Part shown: one piece after another, positions 49,411 to 57,982 of the stretch
How positions within the stretch are numbered: position 1 is the first letter of the stretch
How the letters are laid out: each line of letters begins with the position of its first letter
Assembly: GCA_964250755.1 (NCBI GenBank)
Contig: CAXUHB010000011.1
Span: 46,464-110,463 of the forward strand
Length of the DNA: 64,000 nucleotides
Origin: DASWOJ01 sp964250755
GTDB taxonomy: Bacteria > Pseudomonadota > Alphaproteobacteria > Acetobacterales > Acetobacteraceae
Direction of reading: 5' to 3'
Notes under the pieces: model-generated
Told to the model about the DNA's origin: nothing
The model's input: only the letters and a program-made list of their open reading frames with translations
The model's database searches: none
Position numbers and translations under genes: made by a program

Positions 49411-49609
49411 GATGGTTCCGCCACCCGGCAACGGGCGGCGGATTAAAAGGGAACGCGGTAGGGACTCAACCCCCGATGCCGCGGCTGCCCCCGCAACTGT
49501 GTGCGGTGAGCCATCCGTCACATGCCACTGGGGCCACCTCCCCGGGAAGGCTGGCGGATGTCGTGGAGGCCCAGCGCCTCCGGAACCGTAAGCCAGGAGA
49601 CCTGCCATC
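49411..49609 (+). ncRNA. Cobalamin riboswitch
   Basis: The conserved blocks appear in order: a closing stem GATGGT/GCCATC (49411-49416 and 49604-49609), AAAAGGGAA near 49445, GCTGCCCCCGCAACTGTG near 49485, GCCACTGGGG and GGGAAGG in the core, and the B12 box AAGCCAGGAGACCTGCC near 49590-49606. Adenosylcobalamin binding should lower expression of the downstream DUF1636-cobW-cobN... operon. A CGATGC/GCATCG hairpin at 49652-49668 may belong to the expression platform. No T-tract is seen, so control could be at translation. Confidence 0.95.
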
Positions 49610-49736
49610 AGGCGAAAGGCTGCGTTGCCGGGCGGGGTGCCTCGGCGGCGGCGATGCGTCCAGCATCGTCCCAAGGGGCATCCGTCCCAGGGGCGCCCGG
49701 CATCCGTGTGTAACCCGCGCGGCCGAGGTGTTGAGC

Positions 49737-50141
49737 ATGACCACCCCCATCCTGCACATTTGCACCACCTGCCGCGCCGGCCAGGCGCTGCAGCCCGGGG
49801 ACACCCCCGCCGGCCAGCACATGCACGACGCCGTCGCAGCGCTGATAGCCGCGGCTCCGGCCGGTCTGGAGCTTCGTCCGGTCACCTGCTTGTCCTCCTG
49901 CGACAACGGCTGCGCCGCCGCCATCAGCCAGCCCGGCAAGTGGAGCTACCTGCTGGGCCGCCTCGACCCGTCGCTGGCCGCGGACTTGCTGGCCTATGCC
50001 GGGCTGTATGCCGCTCACCGCACCGGCACGGTCCTGCCGTCCAAGCGCCCGCCGTCCCTGGCGCGCATGGTGCTGGGCCGCCTGCCGGACCTGGCACCGT
50101 CCGCCGTAGGACAAGCCGCGATGCAGGAGATCGCGGCATGA
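49737..50141 (+). CDS. DUF1636 metal-binding protein
   Basis: A 134-residue DUF1636 protein. Four or five Cys residues (HICTTCRAG, VTCLSSCDNGCAAAI) form a likely [2Fe-2S] or metal site in a thioredoxin-like fold. It is the first gene after the cobalamin riboswitch. GAGGTG lies seven bases before ATG 49737, and its stop overlaps cobW (ATGA). The position fits a role in cobalt handling or electron transfer for corrin synthesis, for example reducing cobalt or supplying CobG. Function is not established. Confidence 0.82.
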   Translation: MTTPILHICTTCRAGQALQPGDTPAGQHMHDAVAALIAAAPAGLELRPVTCLSSCDNGCAAAISQPGKWSYLLGRLDPSLAADLLAYAGLYAAHRTGTVLPSKRPPSLARMVLGRLPDLAPSAVGQAAMQEIAA

Positions 50142-51169
50142 CCGCCAAGATACCCGTCACCGTCATCACCGGCTTCCTGGGCGCCGGCAAGACCACGCTC
50201 CTGCGCCACGTCATCGAAAACGCGGGCGGACGCCGCCTGGCGCTCATCATCAACGAGTTCGGCTCGGTCGGCATAGACACGGAGCTGCTGCGCGGCTGCG
50301 GCATCCCCGCCTGCGAGGAGGCGGACATCGTGGAGCTGGCCAACGGCTGCCTGTGCTGCACCGTGGCCGACGAGTTCCTGCCCGCCATGCAGGCCCTGCT
50401 GGCCCGCAACGTGCCGCCCGAGCACATCGTCATCGAGACCAGCGGCCTCGCGCTGCCCAAGCCGCTGCTCAAGGCGTTCGGCTGGCCGGACATACGCAGC
50501 CGCGTGACCGTGGACGGCGTGGTGACGGTCGTGGACGGCCCTGCGGTGCTGGACGGGCGCTTTGCCGACGACCCCATCGCCGTCGCCGCCCAGCGCGCCG
50601 CCGACCCCGGCCTGGACCACGACAACCCCCTGGCCGAGGTCTATGAGGACCAGCTCGGCAGCGCGGACCTTGTCGTGCTGAACAAGGCGGACCTGCTGGA
50701 CGACGCCGGCCTGGACCGCCTGCGCGCGATGGTCGCCGCCGCCCTGCCGCGCCCCGTGCCGATGGTCGCGGCGCGTGAGGGCCGGGTGGACCCGGCGGTG
50801 CTGCTCGGCCTGGACGCCGCGGCGGAGTCCGACCTCGCTGCCCGCCCGTCCCACCACGACGCCGAGGACGGCGCGCACGAGCACGACGACTTCGACAGCT
50901 TCGTCGTGCCGCTGGCCGAAGCCGCGTCGCCGGACGCCCTGGTGGCCCGGCTTCGGGACGTGGCGGAACGGCACGGCGTCTTGCGGATCAAGGGCTTCGC
51001 GGCCGTCGCGGGCAAGCCGATGCGGCTGGCCGTCCAGGGCGTCGGACCGCGCTTCCGCCAGGGTTTCGACCGTCCCTGGGCCGCAGGGGAGGCACGGGCC
51101 GGGCATGTCGTGGTAATCGGGCAAACCGGCATGGACCGCGCCGCCATCGCCGCGGGAATCGCAGGCTAG
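50138..51169 (+). CDS. cobW: CobW metallochaperone GTPase
   Basis: A 343-residue COG0523 GTPase. Walker A GFLGAGKTTLLRH, the metal-binding ELANGCLCCTVADEF (CxCC), DLVVLNKADLL, and a His/Asp-rich stretch (ARPSHHDAEDGAHEHDD) between the domains are all present. In aerobic B12 pathways it is thought to deliver cobalt to the chelatase. It is flanked by DUF1636 and cobN in the riboswitch operon, with an ATGA overlap before it and four bases to cobN. Confidence 0.96.
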   Translation: MTAKIPVTVITGFLGAGKTTLLRHVIENAGGRRLALIINEFGSVGIDTELLRGCGIPACEEADIVELANGCLCCTVADEFLPAMQALLARNVPPEHIVIETSGLALPKPLLKAFGWPDIRSRVTVDGVVTVVDGPAVLDGRFADDPIAVAAQRAADPGLDHDNPLAEVYEDQLGSADLVVLNKADLLDDAGLDRLRAMVAAALPRPVPMVAAREGRVDPAVLLGLDAAAESDLAARPSHHDAEDGAHEHDDFDSFVVPLAEAASPDALVARLRDVAERHGVLRIKGFAAVAGKPMRLAVQGVGPRFRQGFDRPWAAGEARAGHVVVIGQTGMDRAAIAAGIAG

Positions 51170-51173
51170 CGTC

Positions 51174-54100
51174 ATGCATCTTCTGGTCCGCGAAGCACGC
51201 ACGCTGGACGAGGACGGGACCCCCGACGACCTCGGCCAGACCCCGGCGGATCTGGTGGCGCTGAGCTTCACCGACGCTGACCTCGGCGCGCTGGCCGGGG
51301 CATGGCAGGCCATGCCCAGCGCCCCCACGATGCGGCTGGCCAGCCTGGGCCGGCTGCGCCATCCCATGTCCGTGGACCTGTACTTGGACCAGGTCGTGTC
51401 CGGCGCGCGCTGCCTGGTCGTGCGGCTGCTGGGCGGGCTGGACTACTGGCGCTACGGTATTGAGGAGGCCGCGGCCCTGTGCCGGGACCGCGGCATCGCA
51501 CTTGCGGTGCTGCCCGGCGACGGCTGCGGCGACCCGCGCCTGGCGGAGCTGTCCACCGTGCCCGCGCCCGCCCTGGCCCGGCTGGACGCCTGCTTCCGCT
51601 ACGGCGGCCCCGCCAACATGCAGCGCGCGATCCGCCTGGCCACGCACCTGGCCGGGCTGGGACCAGATGACGCGGGGGACGCCGTGCCGCTGCCGCAGCA
51701 GGGCGTGCATTCGCTGGACCTGGTGGAGGACCGGCCTCTGGCGGCGCTGGTGTTCTACCGCTCGCACCTGCTCTCCGCCGACATTGCGCCGGTGGCGGCG
51801 CTGACGGCGGCGCTGCATGCCCGTGGGCTGGCGGTCGGCGCGGTGTATGCCGCCAGCCTGAAGGCGCCGGAGTGTGCGGCGTGGATCGCGGCAACGCTGC
51901 GCGCCTGGCGCCCCGCCGTCGTGTTGAACCTGACAGCCTTCTCCGCCCGCGCCGACGATGGGCCGTCGCCGCTGGACGCGCCGGGCGTGCCGGTGCTGCA
52001 AGCGGTGCTGGCGGGATCGCAGCGCGATGCCTGGGCTGAGTCGTCCCGCGGGCTGACGCAGGCGGACCTGGCGATGAACGTGGCCCTGCCGGAGCTGGAT
52101 GGGCGGCTGCTGACGGGCGCAGTGTCGTTCAAGGCCAAGGGGCAGGCGGTGCCGAGTCTGCAATACGCCCGAACGCTGCATCAGCCGGACCCGGACGGCG
52201 TGGCTCTGGCCGCAGACCGCGCAGCCGGCTGGGCACGGCTGGCCGGGACGCCGCGGGCGGAGCGCCGGGCGGCGGTGGTCCTGTCCGACTACCCCGGCGT
52301 CGGCGGGCAGCGTGGGCACGCCGTGGGCCTGGACAGCTTCGCCAGCTTGGCGGCGACGCTATGCGACCTGCGGGAGGCTGGATATGCGGCCGGAGATGCC
52401 TCCTTCTCCCTCTCCCTCCGGGAGAGGGTCGGGATGAGGGAAAGCCGCCAGCGCCGTCCTTGGACCACCACGTCCCGCTCCGATGCTGTGAAGCTGGTGC
52501 GTGGGGCCTCCCTCACCCCAATCCTCTCCCGGAGGGAGAGGGAGCAGGGCGTCCTCACGCATGCCCTATGCCACGCCCCAGCCCAGCCCTTTCTCACGCT
52601 GTCGGCCTACGCCCCACTGTTCGCCACCCTTCCCCCCGCCGTCCAGGCCGCCGTCACCGCAGCCTGGGCCGACCCCGCCGCCGACCCCGACGTGCAAGCC
52701 GGCGCGTTCACCCTCCGCCACGTCCACCTCGGCAACACCACCCTTGCCATCCAGCCCGACCGTGGCCGTACGGCCGAGCGCCGCGCTGACCACCACGACC
52801 CCGACCGTGCGCCTCGGCACGCCTATGTCGCCTTCTACCTCTGGCTCCGTCATGTCCGCGGCGTCCACGCGATGGTCCACCTGGGCACCCACGGCTCCCT
52901 GGAATGGTTGCCCGGCAAGGCCGTCGCGCTGTCCCCCGATTGCCTGCCCCGCGCCCTGCTGGGCGGCCTGCCCGTGATCTACCCCTTCATCGTCAACAAC
53001 CCCGGTGAGGCCGCCGCCGCCAAGCGCCGGCTGGGCGCCGTCACCATCGGCCACCTGACGCCCCCGCTCGGCGCCGGCGGCGCGCATGGGGCGGCTCTCG
53101 AATTGGAGCGGTTGATAGACGAGTATGCCGCCGCCGATGGCCTGGACCGCCGCCGCACCGCCCTGCTGCGCCGCGAAATCCTGGATCGGGCCGACGCCGC
53201 CGGGCTGCTGGCCGAAAGCGGCGCGGCGCAAGGTGACCCGGACGACGACGCGCTCGCCCGGCTCGACGCCTACCTCTGCGACGTGAAGGACTTGCAGGTC
53301 CGTGACGGCTTGCACGTCTATGGCCGCCCGCCGCCCCACCGCGCCAGTATGCTGGACGCCCTGCGCCGTGCCAGCCCGGACGATGACGGCGCAGCCCTGG
53401 ACGCCTGTGCGGAAGCCGAGCGCCTGGCGCTGCTGGCCGCCCTGGACGGCCGCTTCGTCCCGCCCGGTCCGGCCGGCGCACCCACCCGGGGCCGCGCGGA
53501 CGTGCTGCCGACCGGCCGCAACCTGACCACCATAGACCCCCGCGCCGTGCCTACCCGCAGCGCCGTCGTGCTGGCGGAGCGCGCGGCGGCGGAGCTGCTG
53601 CGCCGCCATTTGCAGGATCATGGCGAATACCCCCGCGCCCTGATGCTCAATCTGTGGGGCAGCGCCACCATGCGGACAGGGGGCGAGGACCTGGCGCTGG
53701 CCCTGGTCCTGATGGGCGTGCGCCCGGTCTGGGACGGCGGATCGGCGCGGGTATCGGGGTTCGAGGTGCTGCCGCTGGCCCTGCTGGACCGCCCGCGCGT
53801 GGACGTGACGCTCCGCATCTCCGGCCTGTTCCGGGACGCCTTCGCCGCGCAAGTCGCGCTGTTCGATGCCGCCGTGCGCGCGGTGGCAGCGCGGGACGAG
53901 GCCGCGGACTTCAATCCGCTCGCAGGGCGGGCGTGTGGGCTGGACGGGGAAGCCCTGCGCCGGGCGACGCAGCGCGTCTATGGTGCGCCGGCCGGACAGT
54001 ATGGCGCGGGGACCGGACGGGATGCAGGGGCCGGATGGTTGGCGGCGTCGGCAGGTGCCTATGGTCAGGACTTGGAGGGCATCGGTGACCTGGCGGGTCT

Positions 54101-54608
54101 GCGCGACCGCGTGCGGGAAGCAGACGCCCTCATCCACACCCAGGATCACGCCGAAGCCGATCTGCTGGACAGCACGGAGCACGCCGCGCACGAGGGCGGG
54201 TTTGCCGCCGCCGCCGCTGCCCTGGGCGGACGCCCGGCGCTGTATCACCTGGACACCTCCCGCCCCGATGCCCCCCGCCCGCGCCTGGTGGCGGAGGAGG
54301 TCGTGCGCGTCGTGCGCGGCCGCGCCGCCAACCCCGCCTGGATCGCCGGCATGATGCGCCACGGCTACCGCGGCGCGGCGGAGATCGCCCGTCCGGTCGA
54401 GGCCCTGACCGACTTCGCCCGCACCCTGCCGTCCCGCTTCGACGCGCAGTTCGACCTGCTGCACGACGCGACGCTGGGCACGCCCGAGGTGGACGCCTTC
54501 CTGCGCGCCGCCAACCCGGACGCCCGCACGGCAATGGCGGAGCGGTTCGCGTCGGCGCAGGCCGAGGGCCTGTGGCACCCCCGCCGCAACATCGAGCCGG
54601 GCGCATGA
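51174..54608 (+). CDS. cobN: Cobaltochelatase subunit CobN, with in-frame repeat insertion
   Basis: A 1144-residue large subunit of the ATP-dependent cobalt chelatase, which inserts Co(II) into hydrogenobyrinic a,c-diamide with CobS and CobT (not in the window). Landmarks are HAMVHLGTHGSLEWLPGKAV, YPFIVNNPGEAAAAKRR, LCDVKDLQVRDGLHVYGRPP and the C-terminal EALTDFARTLPSRFDAQFD. Residues about 411-458 are the translation of palindromic element copy 4 (SLSLRERVGMRE ... SLTPILSRREREQG), lying between a LREAGYAAGD segment and QPFLTLSAYAPLF. The frame is intact on both sides. Usual CobN length is about 1250, so this is a shortish member even with the insertion. Confidence 0.95.
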   Translation: MHLLVREARTLDEDGTPDDLGQTPADLVALSFTDADLGALAGAWQAMPSAPTMRLASLGRLRHPMSVDLYLDQVVSGARCLVVRLLGGLDYWRYGIEEAAALCRDRGIALAVLPGDGCGDPRLAELSTVPAPALARLDACFRYGGPANMQRAIRLATHLAGLGPDDAGDAVPLPQQGVHSLDLVEDRPLAALVFYRSHLLSADIAPVAALTAALHARGLAVGAVYAASLKAPECAAWIAATLRAWRPAVVLNLTAFSARADDGPSPLDAPGVPVLQAVLAGSQRDAWAESSRGLTQADLAMNVALPELDGRLLTGAVSFKAKGQAVPSLQYARTLHQPDPDGVALAADRAAGWARLAGTPRAERRAAVVLSDYPGVGGQRGHAVGLDSFASLAATLCDLREAGYAAGDASFSLSLRERVGMRESRQRRPWTTTSRSDAVKLVRGASLTPILSRREREQGVLTHALCHAPAQPFLTLSAYAPLFATLPPAVQAAVTAAWADPAADPDVQAGAFTLRHVHLGNTTLAIQPDRGRTAERRADHHDPDRAPRHAYVAFYLWLRHVRGVHAMVHLGTHGSLEWLPGKAVALSPDCLPRALLGGLPVIYPFIVNNPGEAAAAKRRLGAVTIGHLTPPLGAGGAHGAALELERLIDEYAAADGLDRRRTALLRREILDRADAAGLLAESGAAQGDPDDDALARLDAYLCDVKDLQVRDGLHVYGRPPPHRASMLDALRRASPDDDGAALDACAEAERLALLAALDGRFVPPGPAGAPTRGRADVLPTGRNLTTIDPRAVPTRSAVVLAERAAAELLRRHLQDHGEYPRALMLNLWGSATMRTGGEDLALALVLMGVRPVWDGGSARVSGFEVLPLALLDRPRVDVTLRISGLFRDAFAAQVALFDAAVRAVAARDEAADFNPLAGRACGLDGEALRRATQRVYGAPAGQYGAGTGRDAGAGWLAASAGAYGQDLEGIGDLAGLRDRVREADALIHTQDHAEADLLDSTEHAAHEGGFAAAAAALGGRPALYHLDTSRPDAPRPRLVAEEVVRVVRGRAANPAWIAGMMRHGYRGAAEIARPVEALTDFARTLPSRFDAQFDLLHDATLGTPEVDAFLRAANPDARTAMAERFASAQAEGLWHPRRNIEPGA
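52404..52546. repeat. Paired inverted palindromic element, copy 4 (inside cobN)
   Basis: Unit 1 at 52404-52441 and unit 2 at 52508-52546, inverted, about 66 bases apart. It lies wholly within cobN and is read in the LSLRERVG ... LTPILSRRERE frame, which has no stop. It differs from the consensus by GGGATGAGG and AATCCTC changes. It sits in a linker region of the protein. Confidence 0.92.
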
Positions 54609-55834
54609 ACGCCATCTCCCGGGTGCGCGGCTGGTGCCCCAGCCTGTACGACCCGATGGAGACCGGCGACGGCCTGCTCGTGCGCGTCAAGCCGCCCGCC
54701 GCCCGGCTGGCCGCCGCTGCCGCACGCACCCTGGCGGACGCCGCCGCCCGCTGGGGCAACGGCACCATCGAACTGACCCGGCGCGGCAACCTGCAAGTGC
54801 GTGGCCTGCACCCGGACGGTGTTGCCCCCTTCGCGGCCGCCATGGCCGCCGCCGGCCTGGCCGACCCAAACCCAGCCCGCGAACGCCGCCGCGTGGTGAT
54901 CGCCCCGCCCCTGGCCGGGGACGACCCCGGCGCCGCGCCGCCGGGCCTGGCGGAGCGGATCGAGGCGGCGCTGGCAGACGGGCCGCTGCTGGCCAGCAAG
55001 TTCTGCATCACCGTGGATGCCGGCGGCGTGCTGGCGGGTTGGACCGTGCCGGCGGACATCCTGGTGCGGGTTGGTGGGCGAAGCGACCAGGTGCTTGCGG
55101 ATGGCCGGGCCACGGACTGCGCGCAGGATTGCACGGTCGCGGAGCTGTTGCGGCTCGTGGCGTCGGCAAATGGGCAGCGCTTCCCCCTCGCCCTCCGGGA
55201 GAGGGCCGGGGTGACGGAGGCAACGAGCACTGCACCTTCCCGCGCGGGCACAGTCCTTGCCAGGTCAGGGCATGTGCAAGCGGCCTCCCTCACCCCAACC
55301 GTCTCCCAGAGTGAGAGCGAGCCGGCGCAGCCCTCCGTCGTCGGCTGGCACTCCTATCCCAACACGGACCACGGCGCCTTGGCGCTCGGCCTGCCCCTGG
55401 GCCAGATGGACGCCGCCGCCCTGCATGCCCTCGCGGACCTGGCAGACCAGTTCAGCAGCGGCACTCTGCGCACCAGCCCCTTGCGCGCGCTCCTGCTGGG
55501 CCGCGTCCACGCCCGAAACCTGCCTGCCGCCGCCGCCGCAGCACGCCAGGCCGGCTTTGCCACAGACCCCGCCGACCCCCGCCTGCACGTCACGTCCTGC
55601 ATCGGCGCCCCCGGCTGCGCCAGCGCCACCGTGCCGGCCCGACAGGACGCCGTCCGCCTGGCGCGGGAGGGCAGCGGCCCCATCCACCTGTCCGGCTGCG
55701 CCAAGGGCTGCGCCTACCCCGGCACCGGTCCCGCCCTGGTCGGCGCCGCCGGGCAGTACACCCTGATGCCGGACTGGCGCCCCAGCTTTGCAACGAACAG
55801 CCTGGCGACAAGCAGCCTGGATCCCGCCCCATGA
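54605..55834 (+). CDS. cobG: Precorrin-3B synthase CobG, with in-frame repeat insertion
   Basis: A 409-residue siroheme/4Fe-4S-like mono-oxygenase that oxygenates precorrin-3A, the oxygen-dependent step that marks the aerobic pathway. The N-terminal ferredoxin-like half has VRGWCPSLYDPMETGDGLLVR and ELTRRGNLQVRG. The C-terminal half has the Fe-S ligands in TSCIGAPGCASA and IHLSGCAKGCAYPG. Residues about 193-239 come from palindromic element copy 5 (LALRERAGVTE ... SLTPTVSQSESE), placed in the linker between halves. The ATG overlaps the cobN stop. Confidence 0.93.
   Translation: MNAISRVRGWCPSLYDPMETGDGLLVRVKPPAARLAAAAARTLADAAARWGNGTIELTRRGNLQVRGLHPDGVAPFAAAMAAAGLADPNPARERRRVVIAPPLAGDDPGAAPPGLAERIEAALADGPLLASKFCITVDAGGVLAGWTVPADILVRVGGRSDQVLADGRATDCAQDCTVAELLRLVASANGQRFPLALRERAGVTEATSTAPSRAGTVLARSGHVQAASLTPTVSQSESEPAQPSVVGWHSYPNTDHGALALGLPLGQMDAAALHALADLADQFSSGTLRTSPLRALLLGRVHARNLPAAAAAARQAGFATDPADPRLHVTSCIGAPGCASATVPARQDAVRLAREGSGPIHLSGCAKGCAYPGTGPALVGAAGQYTLMPDWRPSFATNSLATSSLDPAP
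55181..55320. repeat. Paired inverted palindromic element, copy 5 (inside cobG, most decayed)
   Basis: Unit 1 at 55181-55218 and unit 2 at 55285-55320, inverted, about 66 bases apart. Several substitutions (CCCCCTCGCCC, GTCTCCCAGAGTGAGAGCGA) break the inner palindromes, especially in unit 2, so this is the oldest-looking copy. All changes keep the reading frame of cobG open. Confidence 0.85.
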
Positions 55835-56457
55835 CCCGCGACTACATCCGCGACGGTGCCGCGATCTACGAACGCTCCTTCGCCACCATACGCGCCGAGG
55901 CCGACCTTGCCCGCTTCTCGCCAGTTGAAGCGCGGGTCGCCGTCCGCGTCATCCACGCCTGCGGCATCGTTGCCATCACGGACGACCTGCAATTCAGCCC
56001 CGGCTTCACCGCTGCCGCCCGCGCCGCGCTGCTGGCCGGGGCGCCCATCCTGTGCGACGCCAAGATGGTCGCCCACGGCATCACCCGCGCCCGCCTGCCC
56101 GCCGGAAACGAGGTCGTCTGCACCCTGGACGCGCCGGAGACCCCGGCGCTGGCAGCCCGCACCGGCAACACCCGCTCCGCCGCCGCGCTGGACCTGTGGG
56201 GGCCGCGCCTGGGCGGCGCCCTGGTTGCCATCGGCAACGCGCCGACCGCGCTGTTTCACTTGCTGGAGCTGCTGGACGCCGGGGCGCCCCCCCCCGCCGC
56301 AGTGATTGGGATGCCCGTCGGCTTCGTCGGCGCAATCGAGAGCAAGCAGGCCCTGGCCGAATATGGCCGCGTGCCCTTCGCCACCGTCCACGGCCGCCGC
56401 GGCGGCAGCGCCATGACGGTGGCCGCCGTCAACGCCCTGGCCAGCGAGCGCGAATGA
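55831..56457 (+). CDS. cobH: Precorrin-8X methylmutase
   Basis: A 208-residue CobH/CbiC enzyme that moves the C-11 methyl to C-12, giving hydrogenobyrinic acid. It has YERSFATIRAEADLARF, the catalytic His in VRVIHACGIV, ILCDAKMVAHGITRARLP and VIGMPVGFVGAIESKQAL. Normal length. The ATG overlaps the cobG stop, and the stop overlaps cobI (ATGA at each end). Confidence 0.96.
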   Translation: MTRDYIRDGAAIYERSFATIRAEADLARFSPVEARVAVRVIHACGIVAITDDLQFSPGFTAAARAALLAGAPILCDAKMVAHGITRARLPAGNEVVCTLDAPETPALAARTGNTRSAAALDLWGPRLGGALVAIGNAPTALFHLLELLDAGAPPPAAVIGMPVGFVGAIESKQALAEYGRVPFATVHGRRGGSAMTVAAVNALASERE

Positions 56458-57194
56458 CCGAACCGAGGTCAGGAGGCACCCTGCATGTCGTCGGCATGGG
56501 GCCAGGCGATCCCGAGCTGCTGACCCTCAAGGCCGCCCGGGTGCTGGGCGCCTCGTCGGTCGTCGCCTTCTTCACCAAGCGCGGGCGGCCCGGCCACGCC
56601 CGCAGCATCGCCGCACCGCACCTGCGCCACGGCGCCGAGGAGCTGCGGTTCGAGTATCCCTACACCACCGAGATTGACGTGGACGACCCGCGCTATGAGC
56701 CGGGCATACGCGCCTTCTATGAGCAGTCCGCCGTCACGCTCGCCCTGCGCCTGGATGCCGGGCAGGACGTGGCGCTGCTGTGCGAGGGCGATCCGTTCTT
56801 CTACGGCTCGGCCATGTACTTGTTCGACCGGCTGGCGCCCGCGCACCCCACCAGCATCGTGCCGGGCATCACGGCCATGAGCGGCTGCTGGGCGCAGGCG
56901 GGGATGCCGATGACGCACGGCGACGACGTGCTGACCGTCCTGCCCGGCACGATGGAGGCCGGCGCCCTGGCCGCCCGCCTGGCCGGCACGGACGCCGCCG
57001 TCATCATGAAGGTCGGACGCAACCTGCCGAAGATACGCGTGGCGCTGGGCTGCGCCGGGCTGATGGACCGCGCTGTCTATGTGGAGCGCGGCACGATGAC
57101 GGGCACGCGCACCCTCCCGCTGGCGGATCTGCCGGATGGCCCAGCGCCCTATTTCTCGCTGGTCCTGGTGCCCGGTCGGCAAAGGCCGCGTTGA
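56454..57194 (+). CDS. cobI: Precorrin-2 C20-methyltransferase
   Basis: A 246-residue SAM-dependent methyltransferase that forms precorrin-3A. The N-terminal HVVGMGPGDPELLTLKAARVL loop, ALLCEGDPFFYGSAMYLF and VPGITAMSGCWAQAGMP are class III tetrapyrrole-methylase motifs, and FFTKRGRPGHARSIA is specific to the C20 enzymes. Coupled to cobH and to cobJ (TGATG). Confidence 0.95.
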   Translation: MTEPRSGGTLHVVGMGPGDPELLTLKAARVLGASSVVAFFTKRGRPGHARSIAAPHLRHGAEELRFEYPYTTEIDVDDPRYEPGIRAFYEQSAVTLALRLDAGQDVALLCEGDPFFYGSAMYLFDRLAPAHPTSIVPGITAMSGCWAQAGMPMTHGDDVLTVLPGTMEAGALAARLAGTDAAVIMKVGRNLPKIRVALGCAGLMDRAVYVERGTMTGTRTLPLADLPDGPAPYFSLVLVPGRQRPR

Positions 57195-57982
57195 TGGCCC
57201 CGTCGATGCAAGCGGGTTGGCTGGTCGTCGTCGGCATGGGGCCGGGGGACCCCGCGATGCAGACGCCGCAGGCCGCGGCGGCGCTGGCTGATGCGACGGA
57301 CCTGGTGGGCTACGCGACCTACGTGGACCGCGTGCCGCACCGTCCGGGTCAGGTGCGCCATGCGTCGGACAACCGCGTCGAGCTGGACCGTGCCCGGCAC
57401 GCGCTGGACCTGGCCGCTGGGGGTGCGCGCGTGGCCGTGGTGTCGTCCGGCGACCCCGGCGTGTTCGCAATGGCCAGCGCGGTGTTCGAGGCCATCGAGC
57501 ACGGCCCCGCCGCCTGGTGCGCCATGGACGTGCAGGTCGTGCCCGGCATCAGCGCCATGTTTGCCGCCGCCGCCCGGTTGGGGGCGCCGCTGGGGGCGGA
57601 CTTCTGCGCCATTTCCCTGTCCGACAACTTGAAACCCTGGCCGCTGGTGCTGCAGCGGCTGACGGCCGCCGCCGGGGCGGGCTTCGTGGTGGCGCTCTAC
57701 AACGCCGCATCCCAGGCCCGCCCGTGGCAGCTTGGCGCGGCGCTGGACGCGCTGCGCCCGGTGCTGCCGCCGGACACGCCCGTCGTGTTCGCCACCGCCA
57801 TCAGCCGTCCGGACGAGGCCGTCGCCGTCACCACCTTGGCCGGCGCCGACCCCGCGCGGGCGGACATGCGCACCTTGGTGCTGATCGGAACCGCCGCCAT
57901 GCGCCGGATCACGCGGCCCTGCGGGCGGTCGTGGCTTTACGCCCCACGCTCCCACCCTGCTGCCGGCCTGGGGGCAAGCTGA
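57194..57982 (+). CDS. cobJ: Precorrin-3B C17-methyltransferase
   Basis: A 262-residue SAM methylase that catalyses ring contraction with C17 methylation. It shows VVVGMGPGDPAMQTPQA, LVGYATYVDRVP, VAVVSSGDPGVFAMASAVFE, VVPGISAMFAAAARLGAPLG and VALYNAASQARPW. The ATG at 57194 overlaps the cobI stop; an ATG four codons later is possible. Its last 46 bases overlap the end of cobK on the other strand. Confidence 0.95.
   Translation: MAPSMQAGWLVVVGMGPGDPAMQTPQAAAALADATDLVGYATYVDRVPHRPGQVRHASDNRVELDRARHALDLAAGGARVAVVSSGDPGVFAMASAVFEAIEHGPAAWCAMDVQVVPGISAMFAAAARLGAPLGADFCAISLSDNLKPWPLVLQRLTAAAGAGFVVALYNAASQARPWQLGAALDALRPVLPPDTPVVFATAISRPDEAVAVTTLAGADPARADMRTLVLIGTAAMRRITRPCGRSWLYAPRSHPAAGLGAS

Noticed and set aside
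52404..55320. Frameshift or pseudogene interpretation of cobN and cobG because of odd internal sequence
   Set aside because: Both frames stay open through the inserted elements and conserved domains continue in register on both sides.
57202..57207. GTCGAT occurrence as evidence against RTCGAY avoidance
   Set aside because: Only this and 61848 were found in 64 kb, against many CTCGAT and CTCGAC; two exceptions do not remove the trend, which still needs a proper count.
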